NCBI GenBank assembly: GCA_963680875.1
Contig: OY804575.1
Span: 35,127,103 to 35,191,102, forward strand
Length of the DNA: 64,000 nucleotides
Origin: Bathymodiolus brooksi
Lineage: Eukaryota > Mollusca > Bivalvia > Mytilida > Modiolidae
Direction: 5' to 3'
Positions 28,001-39,029 of this stretch are shown piece after piece. The stretch's first letter is position 1. The number at the start of each line of letters is the position of its first letter. The notes beneath the pieces are model-generated. The model saw nothing but the letters and a program-made list of their open reading frames with translations. It did no database searches and had not been told where the DNA came from. A program made the translations under genes and the position numbers.

Positions 28001-31000
28001 GTTCTGTATGTTTTCTAATACTGTCCAGTATTGTGATTTCTGTATAATTTCAGATTCTGTCCAGTATTGTGAGTTCTGTATGTTTTCTAATACTGTCCAG
28101 TATTGTGAGTTCTGTATGTTTTCTGATACTATCCAGTATTGTGAGTTCTGTATGTTTTCTAATACTGTCCAGTATTGTGAGTTCTGTATGTTTGTTGATA
28201 CTGTCCAGTATTGTGAGTTCTGTATGTTTTCTGATACTGTCCAGTATTGTGAGTTCTGTATGTTTTCTGATACTGTCCAGTATTGTGAGTTCTGTATGTT
28301 TTCTAATACTGTCCAGTATTATGAGTTCTGTATGTTTTCTGATACTGTCCAGTATTGTGAGTTCTGTATGTTTTCTGATACTGTCCAGTATTATGAGTTC
28401 TGTAAGTTTTCTGATACTGTCCAGTATTGTGAGTTCTGTATGTTTTCTAATACTGTCCAGTATTGTGAGTTCTGTATGTTTTCTGATACTGTCCAGTATT
28501 GTGAGTTCTGTATGTTTTCTGATACTGTCCAGTATTGTGAGTTCTGTATGTTTTCTGATACTGTCCAGTATTGTGAGTTCTGTATGTTTTCTGATACTGT
28601 CCAGTATTGTGAGTTCTGTATGTTTTCTAATACTGTCCAGTATTGTGAGTTCTGTATGTTTTCTGATACTGTCCAGTATTGTGAGTTCTGTATGATTTCT
28701 GATACTGTCCAATATTGTGAGTTCTGTATGTTTTCTGATTCTGTCCAGTATTATGAGTTCTGTATGTTTTCTGATACTGTCCAGTATTGTGAGTTCTGTA
28801 TGTTTTCTAATACTGTCCAGTATTGTGAGTTCTGTATGTTTTCTGATTCTGTCCAGTATTGTGAGTTCTGTATGTTTTCTAATACTGTCCAGTAGTGTGA
28901 GTTCTGTATGATTTCTGATACTGTCCAGTATTGTGAGTTCTGTATGTTTTCTAATACTGTCCAGTATTGTGAGTTCTGTATGTTTTCTGATACTGTCCAG
29001 TATTGTGAGTTCTGTATGTTTTTTAATACTGTCCAGTATTGTGAGTTCTGTATGTTTTCTAATACTGTCCAGTATTGTGAGTTCTGTATGTTTTCTAATA
29101 CTGTCCAGTATTGTGAGTTCTGTATGTTTTCTAATACTGTCCTGTATTGTGAGTTCTGTATGTTTTATAATACTGTCCAGTATTGTGAGTTATGTATGTT
29201 TTCTGATACTGTCCAGTATTGTGAGTTCTGTATGTTTTCTAATACTGACCAGTATTGTGAGTTCTGTATGTTTTCTGATACTGTCCAGTATTGTGAGTTC
29301 TGTATGTTTTCTGATACTGTCCAGTATTGTGAGTTCTGTATGTTTTCTAATACTGTCCAGTATTATGAGTTCTGTATGTTTTCTAATACTGTCCAGTATT
29401 ATGAGTTCTGTATGTTTTCTGATACTGTCCAGTATTGTGAGTTCTGTATGTTTTCTGATACTGTCCAGTATTGTGAGTGCTGTATGTTTTCTGATACTGT
29501 CCAGTATTATGAGTTCTGTATGTTTTCTAATACTGTCCAGTATTGTGAGTTCTGTATGTTTTCTAATGCTGTCCAGTATTGTGAGTTCTGTATGTTTTCT
29601 GATACTGTCCAGTATTGTGAGTTCTGTATGTTTTCTGATACTGTCCAGTATTGTGAGTTCTGTATGTTTTCTAATACTGTCCAGTATTGTGAGTTCTGTA
29701 TGTTTTCTGATACTGTTCAGTATTATGAGTTCTGTATGTTTTCTAATACTGTCCAGTATTATGATTTCTGTATAATTTCAGATTCTGTCCAGTATTGTGA
29801 GTTCTGTATAATTTCAGATTCTGTCCAGTATTGTGAGTTCTGTATGTTTCTAATACTGTCCAGTATTGTGAGTTCTGTATGTTTTCTGATACTGTCCAGT
29901 ATTGTGAGTTCTGTATGTTTTCTAATACTGTCCAGTATTGTGAGTTCGGTATGTTTTCTGATACTGTTCAGTATTATGAGTTCCTAATACTGTCCAGTAT
30001 TATGATTTCTGTATAATTTCAGATTCTGTCCAGTATTGTGAGTTCTGTATGTTTTCTAATACTGTCCAGTATTGTGAGTTCTGTATGTTTTCTGATACTG
30101 TCCAGTATTATGAGTTCTGTATGTTTTCTAATACTGTCCAGTATTGTGAGTTCTGTATGTTTTCTGATACTGTCCAGTATTGTGAGTTTTGTATGTTTTC
30201 TGATACTGTCCAGTATTGTGAGTTCTGTATGTTTTCTGATACTGTCCAGTATTGTGAGTTCTGTATAATTTCAGATTCTGTTCAGTATTGTGAGTTCTGT
30301 ATGTTTTCTGATACTGTCCAGTATTGTGAGTTCTGTATGTTTTCTGATACTGTCCAGTATTGTGAGTTCTGTATGTTTTCTGATACTGTTCAGTATTATG
30401 AGTTCTGTATGTTTTCTAATACTGTCCAGTATTATGAGTTCTGTATGTTTTCTAATACTGTCCAGTATTGTGAGTTCTGTATGTTTTCTGATACTGTTCA
30501 ATATTATGAGTTCTGTATGTTTTCTAATACTGTCCAGTATTGTGATTTCTGTATAATTTCAGATTCTGTCCAGTATTGTGAGTTCTGTATGTTTTCTGAT
30601 ACTGTCCAGTATTGTGAGTTTTGTATGTTTTCTGATACTGTCCAGTATTGTGAGTTCTGTATGTTTTCTGATACTGTCCAGTATTGTGAGTTCTGTATAA
30701 TTTCAGATTCTGTTCAGTATTGTGAGTTCTGTATGTTTTCTGATACTGTCCAGTATTATGAGTTCTGTATGTTTTCTGATACTGTCCAGTATTGTGAGTT
30801 CTGTATGTTTTCTGATACTGTTCAGTATTATGAGTTCTGTATGTTTTCTAATACTGTCCAGTATTATGAGTTCTGTATGTTTTCTAATACTGTCCAATAT
30901 TGTGAGTTCTGTATGTTTTCTGATACTGTTCAGTATTATGAGTTCTGTATGTTTTCTAATACTGTCCAGTATTGTGAGTTCTGTATGTTTTCTGATACTG

Positions 31001-33940
31001 TTCAGTATTATGATTTCTGTATAATTTCAGATTCTGTCCAGTATTGTGAGTTCTGTATGTTTTCTGATACTGTCCAGTATTATGAGTTCTGTATGTTTTC
31101 TAATACTGTCCAGTATTGTGAGTTCTGTATGTTTTCTGATACTGTCCAGTATTGTGAGTTCTGTTTGTTTTCTGATACTGTCCAGTATTGTGAGTTCTGT
31201 ATGTTTTCTGATACTGTCCAGTATTGTGAGTTCTGTATGTTTTCTGATACTGTCCAGTATTGTGAGTTCTGTATGTTTTCTAATACTGTCCAGTATTGTG
31301 AGTTCTGTATAATTTCAGATTCTGTCCAGTATTGTGAGTTCTGTATGTTTTCTAATACTGTCCAGTATTGTGAGTTCTGTATGTTTTCTGATACTGTCCA
31401 GTATTGTGAGTTCTGTATGTTTTCTAATACTGTCCAGTATTGTGAGTTCTGTATGTTTTCTGATACTGTCCAGTATTGTGAGTTCTGTATGTTTTCTGAT
31501 ACTGTCCAGTATTGTGAGTTCTGTATGTTTTCTGATACTGTCCAGTATTGTGAGTTCTGTATGTTTTCTAATACTGTCCAGTATTATGAGTTCTGTATGT
31601 TTTCTGATACTGTCCAGTATTGTGAGTTCTGTATGTTTTCTGATACTGTCCAGTATTATGAGTTCTGTAAGTTTTCTGATACTGTCCAGTATTGTGAGTT
31701 CTGTATGTTTTCTAATACTGTCCAGTATTGTGAGTTCTGTATGTTTTCTGATACTGTCCAGTATTGTGAGTTCTGTATGTTTTCTGATACTGTCCAGTAT
31801 TGTGAGTTCTGTATGTTTTCTGATACTGTCCAGTATTGTGAGTTCTGTATGTTTTCTGATACTGTCCAGTATTGTGAGTTCTGTATGTTTTCTAATACTG
31901 TCCAGTATTGTGAGTTCTGTATGTTTTCTGATACTGTCCAGTATTGTGAGTTCTGTATGATTTCTGATACTGTCCAATATTGTGAGTTCTGTATGTTTTC
32001 TGATTCTGTCCAGTATTATGAGTTCTGTATGTTTTCTGATACTGTCCAGTATTGTGAGTTCTGTATGTTTTCTAATACTGTCCAGTATTGTGAGTTCTGT
32101 ATGTTTTCTGATTCTGTCCAGTATTGTGAGTTCTGTATGTTTTCTAATACTGTCCAGTAGTGTGAGTTCTGTATGTTTTCTGATACTGTCCAGTATTGTG
32201 AGTTCTGTATGTTTTCTAATACTGTCCAGTATTGTGAGTTCTGTATGTTTTCTGATACTGTCCAGTATTGTGAGTTCTGTATGTTTTCTAATACTGTCCA
32301 GTATTGTGAGTTCTGTATGTTTTCTGATACTGTCCAGTATTGTGAGTTCTGTATGTTTTTTAATACTGTCCAGTATTGTGAGTTCTGTATGTTTTCTAAT
32401 ACTGTCCAGTATTGTGAGTTCTGTATGTTTTCTAATACTGTCCAGTATTGTGAGTTCTGTATGTTTTCTAATACTGTCCAGTATTGTGAGTTCTGTATGT
32501 TTTCTAATACTGTCCAGTATTGTGAGTTATGTATGTTTTCTGATACTGTCCAGTATTGTGAGTTCTGTATGTTTTCTAATACTGACCAGTATTGTGAGTT
32601 CTGTATGTTTTCTGATACTGTCCAGTATTGTGAGTTCTGTATGTTTTCTAATACTGTCCAGTATTGTGAGTTCTGTATGTTTTCTAATACTGTCCAGTAT
32701 TATGAGTTCTGTATGTTTTCTAATACTGTCCAGTATTATGAGTTCTGTATATTTTCTGATACTGTCCAGTATTGTGAGTTCTGTATGTTTTCTGATACTG
32801 TCCAGTATTGTGAGTTCTGTATGTTTTCTAATACTGTCCAGTATTATGAGTTCTGTATGTTTTCTAATACTGTCCAGTATTGTGAGTTCTGTATGTTTTC
32901 TAATGCTGTCCAGTATTGTGAGTTCTGTATGTTTTCTGATACTGTCCAGTATTGTGAGTTCTGTATGTTTTCTGATACTGTCCAGTATTGTGAGTTCTGT
33001 ATGTTTTCTAATACTGTCCAGTATTGTGAGTTCTGTATGTTTTCTGATACTGTTCAGTATTATGAGTTCTGTATGTTTTCTAATACTGTCCAGTATTATG
33101 ATTTCTGTATAATTTCAGATTCTGTCCAGTATTGTGAGTTCTGTATGTTTTCTAATACTGTCCAGTATTGTGAGTTCTGTATGTTTTCTGATACTGTCCA
33201 GTATTGTGAGTTCTGTATGTTTTCTAATACTGTCCAGTATTGTGAGTTCTGTATGTTCTCTGATACTGTTCAGTATTATGAGTTCTGTATGTTTTCTAAT
33301 ACTGTCCAGTATTGTGAGTTCTGTATGTTTTCTGATACTGTCCAGTATTGTGAGTTCTGTATGTTTTCTGATACTGTCCAGTATTGTGAGTTCTGTATGT
33401 TTTCTAATACTGTCCAGTATTGTGAGTTCTGTATGTTTTCTGATACTGTCCAGTATTGTGAGTTCTGTATGTTTTCTAATACTGTCCAGTATTGTGAGTT
33501 CTGTATGTTTTCTGATACTGTCCAGTATTGTGAGTTCTGTATGTTTTCTAATACTGTCCAGTATTGTGAGTTCTGTATGTTTTCTGATACTGTCCAGTAT
33601 TGTGAGTTCTGTATGTTTTCTAATACTGTCCAGTATTGTGAGTTCTGTATGTTTTCTGTTACTGTCCAGTATTGTGAGTTCTGTATGTTTTCTAATACTG
33701 TCCAGTATTGTGAGTTCTGTATGTTTTCTGATTCTGTCCAGTATTGTGAGTTCTGTATGTTTTCTGATACTGTCCAGTATTGTGAGTTCTGTATGTTTTC
33801 TGATTCTGTCCAGTATTGTGAGTTCTGTATGTTTTCTGATTCTGTCCAGTATTATGAGTTCTGCATGATTTCAGATTATGGCCAGTATTATGATTTCTGT
33901 ATGTTTTTAGATTCTGTCCAGTATTATGAGCTCTGTACTA
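16031..33940. repeat. Higher-order repeat domain B of the 36-bp array
   Basis: The 39-bp units that mark domain A are absent here and other blocks take over. A 1,260-bp (35-unit) block is directly duplicated, with matching stretches starting at 16,737 and 17,997 and at 17,205 and 18,465. Further right, blocks share two odd units: a 35-bp unit with ATGTTTCTAATAC (near 21,682, 23,072, 24,538, 26,651 and 29,846) and a 26-bp unit with GAGTTCCTAATAC about 100-140 bp later. A CCAGTAGTGTGAG unit marks 20,587, 25,558, 28,895 and 32,160. The 35- and 26-bp units shift every reading frame, so no open frame crosses the domain. Confidence 0.85.
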
Positions 33941-34748
33941 CCCATCAGATTTTGGAAGTTTATGGTTATATGTTTCTGTGTATTATATCAGTACTGTTTG
34001 TCATCCAGAGGGTTGAGCCAGTACATAATACAGGTATACTATTCATTTAATGTATTGATGCAACTTATAACGTAACACAAATTGTGATTAAAGATCTTTT
34101 GACCTTTTTTAAAATGAGAATTTAGTTAAGGTCATGTGAACTTTTGTTGTCATTTAGCATCCCTCATCTGTTGCCTCATAGTCATTCATCATTAGCTTTT
34201 TTATATTGTGATCTTGTCTGAACTTGGACAGAATAATGTTTAGGTTATTTCCTTTCTATATATTTCAACAATGCGACTAGGCTGCCATTACTGAACAAAA
34301 AGATATGTAATTAGTTTTTACTGTGAAATATATTTCTGATTATAGTTAGATTAGGTTTAAATTGACAAAAAGTAATATAAAAATCTCAGAAACCACTACT
34401 GGTATTGGAAGTCAAATTTAAACCAAACTTCACTTTACCTTGAGGGAAATACAGCTTACAGACTACATATTTCCATTTAGACATACATATATATATAATT
34501 TTGCATATATATTGTAATAATTATAGGAAACAATTTGGAAGCACTTTTCTCCTTTTATTAATAAAACTGTTATGAAATATGATCCTGGTTGTGACCTAAT
34601 GCCAATACATTGTATAAATTAGCAGCACAATTATACTCAGAAGACTGCCCAGGACAATTGCCAACCTCTCCCTAGTATGCCATACAACTGTCCTCATTAA
34701 GTTTTTTTTAAGTTTTCAGAGTAAATTCATATTTTCTTATTATTTCAG
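33941..34748. other. AT-rich sequence between the satellite and the first visible PIGW exon
   Basis: No gene or repeat is recognised here. The open frame leaving the array continues for about 35 codons of non-repeat sequence, then stops at 34,048-34,050; it resembles no PIGW exon. The stretch ends in TTATTTCAG, the splice acceptor of the next exon, so it is probably PIGW intron. Confidence 0.6.
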
Positions 34749-37700
34749 GGCTTTGATGGCCATGGAGGTAGACATGGTTTTATAGACAGTAACAGAGAGG
34801 GAATTATTTCCAGCATAGGATATTTCATCTTGTACATGTTTGGAGTGGAAATTGGCTTATTTATTTTTAAAAAAGACAGGTATATTTTCTATCGGTCAAA
34901 TATATGGAATTGTAATATCACCCTGAGAGCTTTAGCTTAGGGGATGATAATTTTTAAGGGTTGAAGATAGGTCGATATATATTAACAGAAAAAAAGGGAC
35001 TGTCATGGTTATGATCGTATGGTAGTTAAATATTCAACTTCCTGTGAAATCTGGCTATCACCACTAAAGTTGCGAGGTGTACTCAATACAACAATATGTG
35101 ATAAGTTTGTCAGTGACTTGCAACAGGTCAGTGTTTTTCTCCAGGTACTCCGGTTTCCTCCACCAATAATACTAACCGCCACAATATAGCTGAAATTTTG
35201 TTGAAAGTGATGTTAAATACCATAACCATATCAAATATATTGGTAAAAAAGGAGTTAATTGTTGCATTACTATTATTTTTAATGAACAAAAACTCCACAC
35301 TTCTTAGTCTTGGCATAATTTAAAGTTTATATCAGATCCAATTATTAATTTTAATACACTAATCCACCTAGGAATCATGCAGACACTTTTTATGTTAAAT
35401 GTAGAAACCAATTTAATTGCAGAACATCATAATCTTACACTACAGAAGGCCTTGCATACACATGCATATAAAATATGGGGAGATAACTCTTGAAATTTAC
35501 TAAATTCAGTTTCCATGTGAATGAATCAAAATGGTCTCCAAAATACAAAAGCCCAAGGTTATTAATACAATGTAGAGTGAAAGCTCTATGCAATTTGAAT
35601 TATATTGGTTAAAAGTGGAATTATATTTTTTTCTTCATGTACATAGTTTTATCATTGTTCCACTTTCGTTATTATAGAATGTAATAGTACAAATTAGATG
35701 AGCTTCTCCTAATGTTAATTTAATTAGTCTTATGTAATAAAGATTTTGTGTTTTATCACTATATAATTAGTTTTTCCACTCTCATTTGGTGTAGTTCATT
35801 TAATCATAATTCGTCGACATGCTAAAACCAATTAATGCAGCATTGATGAATATTCACTAGTATTTTAGTATACCGGTACATATGAATCCTATTTCATTCC
35901 AGACATACTGTATTAGAGTATATTAATCTACTAGTTGTATTAGCTGTATCAGGAGTGGGAGCTTTTACAGTATTACCTGTTATTTCATGGATTGAGCCAG
36001 TCTCCAGGAGATTTGCTAATATACCATATGTTATATGGATGGTAAGTATCATTACTAGCTTTAGGTTTGTTTATTTAGGTCAGTTGAAGCTACATGTACA
36101 AGCTTTCATGTATCCAAATGTTTAATTTTGAATGATTGAATTATTGTTGATTGCTTAACATCCAGTGACAAATATTTCACACATATTCAGGACGTTGTCT
36201 TTAATTATAGCTATAAATCTGGATGAATTGATATGTTTCTAAGTTTAATGTCTAAGCTGTGGTCATATCATACTTTGTAGGGAGAATTTTTTTTTTTTTT
36301 TGAGAATATTTTGTGCTGTATATTATACAGGTAAAATATATACAATGTACTTTTAATTCTTGCTCTTTCCATGTACAGGTAATTCCTTGAAATATACATG
36401 TCATATTTATATACAGTAAAATCTGTATTAGGCAGACACCCTTATAAAAATTAAAAAGTGACTGCTTTAGAGTAGTTACTACTTGTTTTAGATTTATGTT
36501 TAATATTCAAATGTAAAAATATCATCTTACCTTTAAATGTACCATTGCACACATGCCTTGATGGATATATTGGAATGTCATATTTTTGTTTTTCCAGTTT
36601 TTTTGTGTTTTGTCTTCCATCAGATGTATGATTGGAAAGATTTCGGTCATATTTTTTGTTCACTAGATAACTGCAATAATGATTATCAATGCCAAGAAAT
36701 TTCTGTAGGATGATGTCACATCATTGTGTAGGGTTAAAGGTTAATGCTGTCTCATTTAAAAACAAGGTTGTTTTGGGTAACTAATGTAACTTTGCAGTAA
36801 ATGATTATAAATTCAAGATGGAAAATTCATGCAAAGAATTTGATCAAGTAAAATGAAGTTTGAAAATAGTTGATGTTGGACCATTATTTTGGTGTTAAAA
36901 ACTTTTGTTTCATTAGAAAAGAATTTTAATGGCAGAATTTCTTCAATAATTATTCATGGAATATTAAGCATATTACTGATGAATGTGTACAGAATTATCA
37001 TAACATACAAATTAGCTGACATTATGACAAATAGGTTAAAATATTTTTTTTTTTTTTCAATTTCAGCTTGGAATATGTTTACAACTCCTAGCATCTTATT
37101 TGACAGTGGATTTACTTTTCCAGCTAATAAGATTTATAAATAGATCAAAAGAATTAGAACGTGAGTTTTCTCATACTCAAAAGATTTAATATCTTGCATA
37201 CAATTGGTCAATATTTTTTTTGTTTTACGTGCTGAACTTGGGTAATTGCAGTTCCCCTTGTTAGAATTACATGTTGATCAATTTTTACAAGAAATCTCAA
37301 AATTGTATATGATTACCGAGTCCTCCATCACTGAAAATGTAAATGGTCTCAAGTACTAAGCCTGTCACTGATATCGATTAAAATTTGAATTTTGTAGGAA
37401 AATAAATATGCTATCAAATTGTAAATCAGGTGACCAATTACAGGCTTCTGTGAACCTCTAGTTTGTGTTGAATGCTTATCATGGTTGCATGTTGATTATT
37501 TTGCTTGGTGATAAATAAGCCAATTAAGGCAGGTCGAATTCATGTAAATTCTTTATTATTGACTTCATCTTTCAAAATGGTCAAATTTACCTACAATGAA
37601 CATGATTAAAGAAAGAAAATTTAATTTGATTGTGCATCTTTTATCTTAAAATTCCTGTCCTTTAATTAAAGTACCGATAGTTAAGATTCAAAGAACTGAA

Positions 37701-38323
37701 AGTACTAATAGTTGAATTATATAAAAGGATTGAAACATCACAAGTTTATTTATATGAATTTTATTACATTTTATCCCATTTTTATATCAACCGCATCAGT
37801 GGTGTAATGGTTAGCGTGCTCACCTTGAGTGCGGTAGATTGTGGGTTCGAGCCCCAATCGGAAGATTATAAAATTGATATTTGTGTGTTGGTCTAGTACA
37901 AAGCGGACCTCATCATCATTTCATTGAAAATTAACTTGTTCTCGCCATGATATAGCTGGAAAATTGCGGAGTTGGCAATCACTCGCTCCCATTTTTATCC
38001 TCAACTTAAGGAATTGGTATATACAGTCATCATATATGAATGTCTATGTTTTACCATTATTTCAAATACTCTTGTTTTTTTTCTATTTCACAGGTAGAAC
38101 AAAAGATAATTGTGTAACTTATAGTTTGATTGACGCTGTAAATTACAATGGTTTGTTGTACTTCCTGTTAGCTAATTTACTTACAGGTGTTATCAACTTA
38201 AGTATAAAGACAATTCTGCTTCCTCCATTACAGAGTGTACTTATCATTGTCATGTATATGTTAATTTTGTCTATAGTATCATTTATTTTATATGTTTATA
38301 AATTGAAATTAAAATTTTGGTAA
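34749..38323 (+). CDS. PIGW: PIGW, GPI-anchor inositol acyltransferase, last four exons (5' partial)
   Basis: PIGW (yeast GWT1) is a multi-pass ER-membrane enzyme that acylates the inositol of GlcN-PI during GPI-anchor synthesis. Four exons are visible: 34,749-34,879, 35,903-36,041, 37,067-37,160 and 38,094-38,323. All have AG/GT borders, and their phases join into 197 codons plus TAA. Exon 1 carries the family signature DSNREGIISSIGY, preceded by a G-D-G-x-G-x-R-type stretch. Exon 2 has a membrane segment and EPVSRRFANIPYVIW. Exon 3 is hydrophobic (LQLLASYLTVDLLFQL). Exon 4 has SLIDAVNYNGLLYFLLANL, TGVINL and the C-terminal FW. These match the C-terminal ~40% of animal PIGW. The N-terminal half is not seen between the satellite and exon 1, so upstream exons must lie left of the window or be lost. 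A possible AATAAA polyadenylation signal is at 38,501. Identification rests on recalled family sequence. Confidence 0.93.
35035..35232 (+). mobile_element. V-domain SINE copy in a PIGW intron
   Basis: The block contains GTCAGTGACTTGCAACAGGT, CTCCGGTTTCCTCCACCAAT and CCGCCACAATATAGCTGAAA, then TTGTTGAAAGTGATGTTAAA. This is the conserved central and 3' module of the tRNA-derived SINE family seen five more times in this window. The tRNA-like head is not recognisable, so the copy is 5'-truncated or diverged. Confidence 0.7.
37790..37995 (+). mobile_element. tRNA-derived SINE in the last PIGW intron
   Basis: The head has a pol III A box (TGGTGTAATGG, 37,800-37,810) and B box (GGTTCGAGCC, 37,844-37,853). 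The body ends with CTCGCCATGATATAGCTGGA, a diverged form of the shared SINE 3' module. It has the same orientation as PIGW and ends about 100 bp before the last exon. It does not fold as a convincing tRNA over its full length, so it is called a SINE and not a tRNA gene. Confidence 0.75.
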
Positions 38324-39020
38324 AAAATACTATAATATTTGTATTACCATACTGATCAAGGACCAATTATCGCCAAATTACATGCAACACACGAACGCCT
38401 GGGAATTTTTTGACAAATTTTTGAAGAAGACATTTGTGACAAGTTGAGAGCTAGACAACAAAATTATATGTTTGTATCTTTGCATATTCCAAAGAAATCA
38501 AATAAAACTCGATCAGAACCCATAAATATATATATAAAGACCACGGGGGGTCACATGGACATAAAATCTAAAAATAAAAAATGGACATGTTGAGAGTGAA
38601 ACCTTACCTTGACACCTGAGGAACATTCCAAAATCATTTTTTCCAAATATTAGCAGTAAATTAACACATTAATCCTGAATTACGCACACGTCCTTATGTT
38701 TGATTCATGGTTTCTATATCTAATTAATTATCGTTTTTGTGGTAATTGGCATCTCTGTAATTTTGTCTCCTTTGAAAGGAAAAAAATAGCAAATGAATGT
38801 ACTAAAGAAAGCTGAACAATGATAACACCTTAGTTTTTTGTTTTAAGACCTTTTCACTGCTAATTTAGACCTCATTTTCCACATCCAATGAGATGGCAAT
38901 AATTGGTACTGTCCCCTTCCTATTTACTGACAAAAATCAATAACTTTACAAAGTGTCCCTTATATGCACGTGCACAGAAAAATTTTAAATATTTCCATCG
39001 AAGGTTAGTATTTGGGCAAC
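38324..39020. other. PIGW 3' flank / 3' UTR, no other gene seen
   Basis: AT-rich sequence follows the PIGW stop. AATAAA at 38,501-38,506 could end the transcript. No open frame or repeat family is recognised before the Mutator-like element. Confidence 0.5.
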
Positions 39021-39029
39021 ATTTAATAA

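Larger units (their letters stand above)
472..33940. repeat. Giant 36-bp satellite/minisatellite array (about 930 units)
   Basis: The unit reads TGTCCAGTATTGTGAGTTCT followed by GTATGTTTTCTGATAC, 36 bp in all, head to tail for about 33.5 kb without any non-repeat insertion. Common variants are TATTATGAG for TATTGTGAG, TAATAC or GATTC for GATAC, GTTCAG for GTCCAG, TTTTCAGAT for TTTTCTGAT, and a 39-bp unit containing GTCTTGTATTGTCTTGAG. The consensus has 17 T, 8 G, 6 A and 5 C, a strong strand skew, and contains no CpG. Edges are degenerate (for example GGCCAGTATTATG near 33,890), as expected when crossover homogenises the interior. The frame encoding MFSDTVQYCEFC and the frame encoding FLILSSIVSSVC are both stop-free through most units, because 36 and 39 are multiples of three. 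No evidence makes either a real protein. Confidence 0.97.

Noticed and set aside
455..33868. Dozens of long open frames across the satellite
   Set aside because: They are the same 12-residue unit read in different frames, broken wherever a 35-bp or 26-bp unit or a TAG/TAA variant occurs. Unit length divisible by three explains them without selection.
472..33940. CRISPR-like array (36-bp period)
   Set aside because: The period equals a common CRISPR repeat length, but there are no spacers: units are directly adjacent and the genome is animal.
37791..37863. Functional tRNA gene
   Set aside because: A and B boxes are present, but the acceptor and anticodon stems do not pair well and the sequence continues into a SINE body.
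37964..38093. N-terminal extension of the last PIGW exon from the ATG at 37,964
   Set aside because: This part is SINE and intron. The acceptor TTTCACAG at 38,086-38,093 and the PIGW phase place the coding start at 38,094.
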